A stretch of 64,000 bases of DNA from the NCBI GenBank assembly GCA_963709325.1, contig CAVPVV010000003.1, positions 4,526,001 through 4,590,000 on the forward strand, written 5' to 3'. Origin of the DNA: VFZN01 sp963709325 (lineage in GTDB: Bacteria; Acidobacteriota; Vicinamibacteria; Vicinamibacterales; UBA2999). The position numbers were made by a program, and so were the translations under genes. The notes under the pieces were generated by a model. The model did no database searches. It was not told where the DNA came from and saw nothing but the letters and a program-made list of their open reading frames with translations. Of this stretch, positions 17,801 through 24,203 are shown piece after piece; the first letter of the stretch is position 1, and each line of letters begins with the position of its first letter.

Positions 17801-18432
17801 GCGGTCTCGGCAATGCGGTGCTCTTTTCGATCGCCAAGGCGCTCAAGGCGCAGGGGAATCGGGTCATCTACTTTGCCGGCTACAGGAACGGCGCCGACCT
17901 GTTCAAGCGCGAGGAGATCGAATCCTCGACCGACCAGGTGATCTGGGCGACGGACATGGGTGTCGAGATCGCGCCGTCGCGACCGCAGGACGCGCACTAC
18001 CGAGGCAACATCGTCCAGGCGATGGTCGCCTATGCCGAGGGGAAACTGGGCCCGATCGCGGTGCCGCTGAGCGAAGTCACCCGGATCATCGCAATCGGAT
18101 CGGACCGGATGATGAACGCGGTCCGGCTGGCGCGCCACGGCGTGCTGCAGCCGTATCTCAATCCCGCGCACGTCGGCATCGGCAGCATCAACTCGCCGAT
18201 GCAGTGCATGATGAAAGAAGTGTGCGCGCAGTGCCTGCAGCGCCACGTCGATCCCGCCACCGGCCGGGAGGAGTTCATCTTCTCCTGCTACAACCAGGAC
18301 CAGGAGCTGGACCGGGTGGACTTCGCGAACCTGCACGCCCGTCTTCGCCAGAACAGCGTGCAGGAGAAGCTGTCGAATCTCTGGTTCGCGCACATGCTCG
18401 CGGAAGCTGAGCCGGAGCTGGCGCACGTCTGA
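14860..18432 (+). CDS. Giant Fe-S flavoprotein: GltD-like + PyrK/NfnA-like fusion oxidoreductase
   Basis: 1190 residues. Residues 1-240 are helical and unrecognised. About 260-360 is Cys-rich (HYCVLCHERDKDSCSKG, PGCPLDEK, MCPGTGHRICNDCMKACIY), suitable for two [4Fe-4S] clusters as in GltD/NfnB N-terminal domains. Next is an FAD Rossmann loop VLVVGLGPAGYTLSHYLLNE and a second dinucleotide loop AVVIGGGLTGIDTATEL. After about residue 860 a ferredoxin-reductase-like half follows (FHPGQFYRLQNFE, then LLAGGGLGNAVLFSIAKAL). It ends in a C-x4-C-x2-C-x15-C group (MQCMMKEVCAQCLQRH...FSC) resembling the PyrK/NfnA [2Fe-2S] site. Known relatives move electrons between NAD(P)H and ferredoxin. Bifurcation here is inference. 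Confidence 0.75.
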   Translation: MSSQAAATDPLGLAGFTFADLHRPARLWELYRRFIEEVATTEPELWAQWTQYRELPESLSPVSRGNLVVQMAPYVSRFVARLFGVGPEAETLRSTTAAYDDLFRFKIDFVRRRALPLLKGGAGVAASEAEHAFVADIVAAAANSGVVPVTADAELAIARAGCRLLDREEAARASGTEAEKAAVAADINSLKVWVAAHVHDPGYRDWVVFRFPEPLEAEHLVHIQRPGPIPEVITGPDPKLRRRDGFALTDSRYTTREVLSEIHYCVLCHERDKDSCSKGIRDKSGAVTENALGIKLPGCPLDEKVSEMHTARKRGDAIGALAIVTVDNPMCPGTGHRICNDCMKACIYQKQEPVNIPQVETGVLTDVLNLPFGVEIYGFLTRWNPLNISRPYALPYNGKNVLVVGLGPAGYTLSHYLLNEGFGVIAIDGLKIEPLPDDVVGARGHSPRPIRAWSEIYRPLDERVLDGFGGVSEYGITVRWDKNFLTLIHLTLARRDKFKVYGGVRFGGSLPIEEAWAHGIDHVAIAAGAGRPTIIDIKNNLIRGIRKASDFLMALQLTGAFKKDALSNLQVRLPAVVIGGGLTGIDTATELMAYYPIQVEKILARYEALVAALGEPAVRGQMDAEEQQILDEFLVHGQAVRTERARAKVAGEAPNFIEMLRGWGGVTLAYRKRLQDAPAYRLNHEEVAKAFEEGIAFAENLSPEEAIPDDFGHVSAMVFTRPGPDGPERIELPARTVLVAAGTAPNITYEKEHPGTFALDGKQRFFQGFRAAKSADGRFVLEPDANGFFTSHDFNGRFVSYYGDNHPRYNGNVVKAMASAKHGYRHVVELFADELAVLDPAAQPSREDAWKRLVARFDDELLARVERVVRLTPTIIEVIVKAPAAARHFHPGQFYRLQNFERRSPHVHVDDHVSAMLMEGIALTGAWVDRDNGLLSLITLEMGVSSRLCAYLQPGEPVVVMGPTGTPTEIPEGSAVLLAGGGLGNAVLFSIAKALKAQGNRVIYFAGYRNGADLFKREEIESSTDQVIWATDMGVEIAPSRPQDAHYRGNIVQAMVAYAEGKLGPIAVPLSEVTRIIAIGSDRMMNAVRLARHGVLQPYLNPAHVGIGSINSPMQCMMKEVCAQCLQRHVDPATGREEFIFSCYNQDQELDRVDFANLHARLRQNSVQEKLSNLWFAHMLAEAEPELAHV

Positions 18433-18625
18433 CAACCAGGAACCAAGGAACCAGGAACCAGGAGCCAGGTGCCGATCGCCCGCAATAACGGCGCGCGAAA
18501 ACTGTAGAAGTACTAGAATCTCTACTCGTAGGTGCTGTTTTCGCGGGTCTTGATGTCCTGATCCTGATCCTGATCCTGATTCCTAGTTCCTAGTTCCTAG
18601 TTCCTGCTTCCTGGTTCCTGACCTG
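18433..18625. repeat. Imperfect inverted cluster of CAGGAACCAGGA-type repeats
   Basis: This 193-bp gap starts with tandem GGAACCA units and ends with tandem TTCCTAG and TTCCTGG units, plus four CTGATC units. CAGGAACCAGGA (18452-18463) and TCCTGGTTCCTG (18609-18620) are perfect reverse complements, so the transcript could fold back. A TAGAAT at about 18515 could be the kinase promoter, about 110 nt from its start. The same repeat family occurs at 21618-21758. Confidence 0.75.
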
Positions 18626-20323
18626 ATGCTGGCGACCGGCACTCGAATCGACGATCGCTACGAGATCCTCGGCCCGCTGGGCTCCGGCGGGATGGGAACG
18701 GTGTACAAGGCCCGGCGGCTGCGGCTGGGGGATGAGGTCGCGATCAAGGTGATCCAGCCCTCGTCGGATGCGTCGCAGGAGTTACACGAGCGCTTCCTGC
18801 GCGAAAGCCGCGCTTCCGCGCAGCTGCGTCATCCCGGCATCGTCGGCATTCTCGATTTTGGCGTGGACGCCGAACGGCAGCCCTACATGGTGATGGAGCT
18901 GCTCAGCGGCCCGAGCCTGGCCGACGAGATCGCGCTGCTGGCCCCGCTCCCGGCGCCACGCGTCGCGGCCATTCTCAGGGAGGTGGGGACGGCGCTGCAG
19001 CTGGCCCACGACCAGGGCATCACCCATCGCGACCTCAAGCCCGCCAACGTCGTCGTCCACCGCTACGCGTCGGGGCAGCGGGTCTACAAGGTGATCGACT
19101 TCGGTCTCGCGGTCATCAAGACGCTCAGCAGCGAGACCCGGCTGACCGATCACAACATCTTCGTCGGGACGATCGGCTACGCCGCACCGGAGCAGATTCG
19201 CGGCGAGCCGATTACCTTTTCAGCGGACATCTACGCGCTAGGGGTCATCGCCTACGAGATGCTGACCGGGACGCGCCCCTTCGACGCGACCGACAGGATG
19301 ATGCTGCTCAACCTGGTGCTGACGCAGCCGCCGATCAGGCCAACCGAGCGGCACTCGCAGATTCCGCCGGCGCTCGACGACGTGCTGCTTCGCGCGCTCG
19401 CCAAGGAGCCCGCCGACAGGTGGCCGAGCATCACCGCGTTGGTCGAGGCGCTCGAAGTGGCTGCCGGCACGTCGGCGCTGGCCGGCTCCGCCGCCGACAG
19501 CAGCTTGCTGGCGCGCTACGACCTCGGCCCCGTGCTCGGGCGCGGCCGGCTCGGAAGCGCGGTCTACCGCGGCGTGCACCGCGCGCTCGGGATCCCGGTC
19601 GCGATTCGCGTCCTCAAGCGCGAGGAGCAGCCGAACTGGGAGGCGGTGCGAGCCCGATTCCTGCTGGAGGGTCGCACCTTGCAGGCGGCGCACCCCAGCC
19701 TGCTGCAGGTGCGCGATTTTGGCGAAGACGATCGATCGGTATTCGTAGTGACCGATCTCATCGAGGGACCGAGCCTCCGCCAGGCGATCGCGACCGGCGC
19801 GCCGTTCTCGTGGGCGCGCGCCCGGGCCCTTGTGCTGCAGGCGCTCGACGCGGTCGCGACGCTGCACCGCCGCGACGGCTTCATCGCCGGCGTCAATCCC
19901 GACATGATCCGGCTCACCGACGAAGACGGCCGCGAGCGGATCGTGATGTCCACGGCAGGCATTCACTCGGTGCAGGACGTGCTGGCTACGATGCGCGAGC
20001 AGGAGCTTCGCGGGCAGCAGGCGAGCGAGCAGGAGCTGCCCTACCTGGCGCCTGAAGTGTTGATGGGGCGTGCTCCCGACGCTCGGGCCGACGTCTTCAC
20101 GATCGGAGTGCTGGCCTACGAAATGGCGACCGGCCAGCTGCCCTATCGCGCCGCCTCGCTGCCGGAGTTGCTCGGTCAGATGCTGCTGACGCAACCGATC
20201 GCGCCGGCGGCGCGCGGTACCGACATTCCCGCCGCGGCCAACGACGCGATCGTTCGTGCGCTGGCCGGCGAGGCCGAGCATCGTTTCGACAATGCGCGCG
20301 GCTTCGCGGCGGCGCTCGGCTGA
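18626..20323 (+). CDS. Hanks-type Ser/Thr kinase fused to a pseudokinase domain
   Basis: 565 residues, no membrane helix seen. Domain 1 (about 10-275) is a complete kinase: GPLGSGGMGTVYKA (P-loop), VAIKVIQ (Lys about 41), THRDLKPANVVVH (catalytic Asp about 136), VIDFGLA (DFG), GYAAPEQIRG. Domain 2 (about 293-565) keeps the fold (GPVLGRGRLGSAVYRG, YLAPEVLMG, DVFTIGVLAYEMATG). It has VAIRVLK in place of VAIK, GFIAGVNPDMIRL in place of the HRD loop, and no DFG. It should therefore not catalyse phosphotransfer and probably regulates domain 1 or binds partners. The absence of an extracytoplasmic sensor is unlike most bacterial Hanks kinases. Confidence 0.88.
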   Translation: MLATGTRIDDRYEILGPLGSGGMGTVYKARRLRLGDEVAIKVIQPSSDASQELHERFLRESRASAQLRHPGIVGILDFGVDAERQPYMVMELLSGPSLADEIALLAPLPAPRVAAILREVGTALQLAHDQGITHRDLKPANVVVHRYASGQRVYKVIDFGLAVIKTLSSETRLTDHNIFVGTIGYAAPEQIRGEPITFSADIYALGVIAYEMLTGTRPFDATDRMMLLNLVLTQPPIRPTERHSQIPPALDDVLLRALAKEPADRWPSITALVEALEVAAGTSALAGSAADSSLLARYDLGPVLGRGRLGSAVYRGVHRALGIPVAIRVLKREEQPNWEAVRARFLLEGRTLQAAHPSLLQVRDFGEDDRSVFVVTDLIEGPSLRQAIATGAPFSWARARALVLQALDAVATLHRRDGFIAGVNPDMIRLTDEDGRERIVMSTAGIHSVQDVLATMREQELRGQQASEQELPYLAPEVLMGRAPDARADVFTIGVLAYEMATGQLPYRAASLPELLGQMLLTQPIAPAARGTDIPAAANDAIVRALAGEAEHRFDNARGFAAALG

Positions 20324-20417
20324 TCGCAGCGCGCCGGACCGCTGATCGAGCGTTGACATCGCGGTCAATCTGCACCATCTTGAAGCCAGCCCTTCGTCCC
20401 CCGGCAGGGCCGAATCG

Positions 20418-21617
20418 ATGTCTCAACTTCCGTTCGACCTTCCCGTCGATCGCCCGCTGGACGGCGAGACGCTCGTGTTCACGGGACGGTTGTGGTCGGT
20501 GAGCCGCAAGGACGCGCGGGCCGCCGTGGAACGGCTGGGCGGGCGGTGCGACGACGAGGTCACAGCGCAGACCACGATGCTGGTTGTTGGCGCCGAGACC
20601 TATCCTGAAGGCGTTCCCGACGATCGCGCGCTGGTTGGAGACGCGACGGCCCACGCCCAAAAGATTCGCCGCGCGTTTCAGCAGAACCTGGATCAGCCCG
20701 GACGCGTACGGGTGATCACCGAACGCGAGTTCTGCAGCATGGCCGGCATTCCCGATCTCCAGGATCAACGGCCGCAGCTCTACGGCCAGAAGGACGTGCT
20801 GGCGCGCTACTCCCAACTGCGCGAGGACCACCTGCGTTACCTGCAGAAGTGGGGCATCATCAAGCCGGCCTTCCGCAACGACGTGGACACGTGGTACGGG
20901 TTTGCCGACCTGACCACCCTCCGCCAGTTGAATACCTCGCTGCAGCAGGGCGGATCGTTCCGCGCGCTCGTCCGCGAGATGCAGGCGACCCGAGCCGGCC
21001 AGCTCGCCTTCGACTTCCGGCTCGACGCCCACCAGGCCCGCATCCTCGAACTGCGATCGCGGCGGCGGATGGCCCAGAGCCACGAAACGGTGCCGCAGCT
21101 GGCGCAGCAGCACTCTCAACTCGAGGCCTGGGCCGGGGCGGCTACGCCGGAGCGCGTGCTCAGCACCGCTGAGGAATGCTTCCTCACCGGCTCACTGCTT
21201 GATGACGGGACGGCCGAGCACGTCGACGAAGCGGCGCAACAATACCGGCGGGCGCTCGACCGCGATCCCGATCTCGTGGCGGCGCTGATCAACCTGGCCA
21301 ACATCCGCTACGCGAAGGACGAACTGGCCGAAGCGCAGGCCCTCTACGAGCGAGCGATCGGGCTGGACCCGACCTATTTCGAGGCCTACTTCAACCTCGG
21401 CAACATTCACCACGACCACGGCCGCTATCTGGACGCGGAGGCATGCTACCGCGAAGCGCTCGGGCTCAACCCAAACTACGCGGACGCGCACTTCTATCTG
21501 GCCGTGACGCTGGAAAAGATGGGCCGCTCTGCCGACGCGCGCGTCCACTGGCGAGCCTACCAGTCGCTCGCGCCCACCGGTGAGTGGATTGAACTCGCTC
21601 GCGAATTCTCAGACTAG
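20418..21617 (+). CDS. BRCT domain - MerR-like HTH - TPR protein
   Basis: 399 residues in three parts. Residues 12-110 form a BRCT fold like that of NAD-dependent DNA ligase (GETLVFTGRLWSVSRKDARA, TMLVVG). Residues 135-195 look like a MerR-type winged helix (LRYLQKWGIIKP, WYGFADLTTLRQLNTSL). Residues 245-390 are tetratricopeptide repeats (AAQQYRRALDRDPDLVAAL, ALYERAIGLDPTYFEAYFNL, ACYREALGLNPNYADAHFYL). The roles of the parts are known: BRCT binds phosphoprotein or DNA ends, MerR-like HTH binds DNA, TPR binds protein. With a kinase 94 nt upstream, phospho-dependent regulation is an inference. No enzyme motif. Confidence 0.82.
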   Translation: MSQLPFDLPVDRPLDGETLVFTGRLWSVSRKDARAAVERLGGRCDDEVTAQTTMLVVGAETYPEGVPDDRALVGDATAHAQKIRRAFQQNLDQPGRVRVITEREFCSMAGIPDLQDQRPQLYGQKDVLARYSQLREDHLRYLQKWGIIKPAFRNDVDTWYGFADLTTLRQLNTSLQQGGSFRALVREMQATRAGQLAFDFRLDAHQARILELRSRRRMAQSHETVPQLAQQHSQLEAWAGAATPERVLSTAEECFLTGSLLDDGTAEHVDEAAQQYRRALDRDPDLVAALINLANIRYAKDELAEAQALYERAIGLDPTYFEAYFNLGNIHHDHGRYLDAEACYREALGLNPNYADAHFYLAVTLEKMGRSADARVHWRAYQSLAPTGEWIELAREFSD

Positions 21618-21758
21618 GAACCAGGAACCAGGAGCAGGAGCTAGGAGCCAGGAGGCAGGAGGCAGGAGATTGCCGAATGGCAATTGGGAGATTGGAGATT
21701 CTGTTCGATCTTCTAGGTCCTGACTCACTCCTATCTCCTGATTCCTAGCTCCTGCTCT
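21618..21758. repeat. AGGAACCAGGAGC repeat cluster with 15-bp inverted arms
   Basis: This intergenic stretch is built from AGGAACC, AGGAGCC and AGGAGGC units. The arms at 21632-21646 (GAGCAGGAGCTAGGA) and 21743-21757 are perfect reverse complements. A small hairpin ATTGCC-GAAT-GGCAAT sits between them (21669-21684). It lies between convergent genes, so it may also end transcription. It is the same family as 18433-18625. Confidence 0.75.
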
Positions 21759-21980
21759 TCACCAGCGATAGTCGTCGCGCGGCTCGTCCTCACGCTTGCG
21801 CGTGACTCGCTTGGCCTTGTAGTAGGGGCAGTCACCGCACCACGAGTCGGCGTTGAAGCCCTGCACGCCGGCCATCGGCAGCACGTCGCGATGACCGCAG
21901 TGCTCCGGCTGGCCGTTCTCGGCCGGCTTGCGCCAGCGGCAGCTCTGGAAGCGTTCGGTGGCGGATGGATCAAGCGACAT
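21759..21980 (-). CDS. Small four-cysteine protein of unknown function
   Basis: 73 residues. It overlaps the end of the helicase gene by 11 nt, which supports a true coupled gene. Four Cys are spread as CRWRKPAENGQPEHCGH...WCGDCPYYKAKR, giving a possible Zn site (C-x13-C, C-x2-C). The C terminus is strongly charged (RKREDEPRDDYRW). I know no function for it. Position at the end of an infA-helicase operon suggests RNA-related work, but that is a guess. Confidence 0.6.
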   Translation of the reverse strand: MSLDPSATERFQSCRWRKPAENGQPEHCGHRDVLPMAGVQGFNADSWCGDCPYYKAKRVTRKREDEPRDDYRW

Positions 21981-23238
21981 GGAAGCCTACCGCCTGCTCG
22001 ACGGCGCGCCAGGCGCGCTCCTCGGCCCGTGAAACCAGGGTGACCGCGTGCCCGGAGGCCCCGGACCGTCCCGTTCGCCCGACCCGGTGGACATAGGTGT
22101 CGGCGGTGTCGGGCACCTCGTAATTGATCACGTGCGCGATCCCCTCGATGTCGAGGCCGCGCGCGGCGATGTCGGTAGCAACCAGCACGGGGTGCTTGCC
22201 GGAGCGGAAGCCCTCGACCGCGGCCAGTCGCTCGATCTGCGATCGGTCGGCGTGCAGCGCTGCCGCCTTGATGCCGCGAGCCTGGAGGTTGCGCGCCACC
22301 CGGTCGGCGCCGATCTTCATCCGCACGAACACCAGCACCGGCCCGGTCGCGTCGCGCCGGATGAAATGGGCCAGCCAGTCGATCTTCTCGCTGACCTCGA
22401 CCACCTGCCGCTCGTGGCGGATGGTGCGGGCCGCGCCGCGCTGCCCGACCTGGACGAACCTCGGCTCGTGCAGCATCTCGGTGGCCATCCGCAGAATTTC
22501 ACCCGGCAGCGTCGCGGAGAAGAGGAGCGTCTGCCGGTCCGGCGGCAGCGCGGCCAGGATGCGCTGGACGTCGGGCCAGAAGCCCATGTCCATCATCCGA
22601 TCGGCTTCGTCGAGGACGAGCACCTGGACGCGCAGGAAATCGACGGCGTCGTGCCGCATGTGGTCCATCAGCCGTCCGGGCGTAGCGACGACAATGTCCA
22701 CGCCAGCCTTGAGGGCCCGTTCCTGCGGCCCCATCTCGACGCCGCCGAATACCGGCGCGGTGGTCACCGGCGCGTGGTAGGTGAGCCCGACCAGCGTGTC
22801 TTCGATCTGCACCGCTAGCTCGCGGGTCGGCGCGAGGATCAGCGCGCGCGTGAAGGACTCGCGTGCGGGATCGTGATAGTGCGGCTGTTCGGTGAGCAGG
22901 CGCTGGAGGATGGGTGCGGCAAAGGCCAGGGTCTTGCCGGTGCCGGTTTCGGCGCAGGCGACCACATCGTGTCCCGCCAGCGCGAGCGGGATCACCGCAC
23001 CCTGCACCGGCCGTGTCCCCTCGAAACCGAGATCGGCCATACCGGAGGCCAGCCGCTTGTCGAAGTGAAGCGAGGCGAACGAAATCGGGGCGGCATCCGC
23101 GTCGACGGCCTGCCAGAGGAGATCCGGCGGCGCCACGACCGGCGCCACCGCAACGCGCGGGCGCCGGCCCTGCCGCGGACCGCGGGCGGCCGCGCCCCGG
23201 CGGTGCGGGCGACGTGAAGAAGGTGTGCGGGCGTTCAA
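21970..23238 (-). CDS. DEAD-box RNA helicase, RhlE-like
   Basis: 422 residues from a TTG at 23238. Motifs in order: a Q-motif region (ISFASLHFDKRLASGMADLG ... PVQGAVIPLALAG), motif I CAETGTGKTLAF, Ia PTRELAVQ, II LDEADRMMDMGF, III FSATLPG, IV VLVFVRMK, V ATDIAARGLDIEG, VI YVHRVGRTGRSG. The N terminus before residue 45 is Arg-rich and low complexity. RhlE-type helicases remodel rRNA precursors and assist mRNA decay. It lies 18 nt after infA. The TTG start is uncertain by several codons; the domains are not. Confidence 0.92.
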   Translation of the reverse strand: MNARTPSSRRPHRRGAAARGPRQGRRPRVAVAPVVAPPDLLWQAVDADAAPISFASLHFDKRLASGMADLGFEGTRPVQGAVIPLALAGHDVVACAETGTGKTLAFAAPILQRLLTEQPHYHDPARESFTRALILAPTRELAVQIEDTLVGLTYHAPVTTAPVFGGVEMGPQERALKAGVDIVVATPGRLMDHMRHDAVDFLRVQVLVLDEADRMMDMGFWPDVQRILAALPPDRQTLLFSATLPGEILRMATEMLHEPRFVQVGQRGAARTIRHERQVVEVSEKIDWLAHFIRRDATGPVLVFVRMKIGADRVARNLQARGIKAAALHADRSQIERLAAVEGFRSGKHPVLVATDIAARGLDIEGIAHVINYEVPDTADTYVHRVGRTGRSGASGHAVTLVSRAEERAWRAVEQAVGFHVA

Positions 23239-23256
23239 GTGCGTGTAAATGTGAAA

Positions 23257-23475
23257 CTAACGAGCGCGGAAGGTTATGATGCCCCGCTGGGGGTCGTAAG
23301 GTGAGATGCCCACCGTGACCCGGTCCCCTGGAACCACCTTGATGCGAAACCGCCGCATTCGGCCGCTCAACTGAGCGAGTACTTCATGGCCGGCGTCGAC
23401 CTGCACGCGGTAAAGACCCCCGCTGTGCACCGCGACCACCGTGCCCTGCATGTCAATCAGGTCGTCTTTGCTCAT
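23257..23475 (-). CDS. infA: Translation initiation factor IF-1
   Basis: 72 residues, exactly IF-1 size. The OB-fold begins SKDDLIDMQGTVVAVHSGG and continues with the hallmark LSGRMRRFRIKVVPGDRVTVGISPYDPQRG (split across positions 34-63) ending ITFRAR. It binds the 30S A site with IF-2 and IF-3. Its ATG overlaps the PlsC stop (ATGA), so it is translated with a lipid gene rather than within a ribosomal protein cluster. That location suggests a second or relocated infA copy. Confidence 0.95.
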   Translation of the reverse strand: MSKDDLIDMQGTVVAVHSGGLYRVQVDAGHEVLAQLSGRMRRFRIKVVPGDRVTVGISPYDPQRGIITFRAR

Positions 23476-24203
23476 TCAGACTTACTGATTGTGTCATGCC
23501 CCGGCACTACAAGCAAACGGCGGACCGCTTCCTCCACCTGGCCGGCCAGCGCCGCGTAGTCGTCGCCATGCAGGTGGAGCGGCGCGCCGAATGTCACCGA
23601 ACAGCGGCCGGGCCGCGCCATCTTCCACGACGGATGCAGCACGCGATCGACGCCGTCCAGGCGCACCGGCACTACCGGCAGCCGGAGCCGCGAGCCGATC
23701 ATCCCGATGCCGCCGCGGAACGGCTTGATGTCTCCGCTGTTCGACCGCACCCCTTCCGGGAAGATCAAGACTGAGAAGCCGTCGCCGGTCACCTCTCCGA
23801 TGTAGCGGAGCGTCTGGCGTGCGCCGGCTTCGCGTTGCGGGAGCGGGAAGGCGTTGAAGAAGAACGCGGCCAGGTAGTAGTTCAGCCGGTTCGTGAACAC
23901 CTGCCGGGCCGAATACCCTTCCGGGAAGAAGTGCGCCTTGAAGAACTCCTTGGCCATGGCTGGCGCGGCACGGGCACGCCACTTGCCAGGAAGCGCCGAG
24001 AGAATCACCGGCACGTCGAGGTGGCTCTGGTGATTGGCCGCGAACACGACTGGCCCTTGCAGGCCGTCCAGGTTTTCGAGGCCGTTCACCCGGACCCAGG
24101 CGAACACCCGCGCCAGCGGCAGAATCCACGTAGCCAGGCTCGCGCGTCGAATCCATCCAACGATCCGGTTGCGACTCCACCGCGGGAAAGTCCACCGGCT
24201 CAT
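23472..24203 (-). CDS. PlsC-family 1-acyl-glycerophosphate acyltransferase
   Basis: 243 residues. Acyltransferase motifs: NHQSHLDVPVIL (HX4D), then the substrate region NRLNYYLAAFFFNAFP, FPEGVRSNSGDIKPFRGGIG (motif III), and VVPVRLDG (motif IV). It transfers acyl groups to lysophospholipids at the inner membrane face. Homologous Aas-type proteins carry this domain at the C terminus of an acyl-ACP ligase. Here the ligase frame and this frame differ by one base. The join would be seamless (DFP|RWSRN) if one C were removed from CCC at 24184-24186. The ATG at 24203 may therefore be only an internal codon. Confidence 0.82.
   Translation of the reverse strand: MSRWTFPRWSRNRIVGWIRRASLATWILPLARVFAWVRVNGLENLDGLQGPVVFAANHQSHLDVPVILSALPGKWRARAAPAMAKEFFKAHFFPEGYSARQVFTNRLNYYLAAFFFNAFPLPQREAGARQTLRYIGEVTGDGFSVLIFPEGVRSNSGDIKPFRGGIGMIGSRLRLPVVPVRLDGVDRVLHPSWKMARPGRCSVTFGAPLHLHGDDYAALAGQVEEAVRRLLVVPGHDTISKSE

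Noticed and set aside
15289..18435. A 1048-codon open frame antisense to the Fe-S flavoprotein
   Set aside because: Its product is His/Arg/Asp-rich without domains, and it mirrors the codon positions of a clearly conserved gene. High GC makes such antisense frames common here.
24184..24186. Programmed +1 frameshift at CCC-G in the ligase gene
   Set aside because: CCC-N can promote +1 shifts, but six other genes in the window carry the same kind of one-base insertion at unrelated sequences. A common technical cause is simpler.
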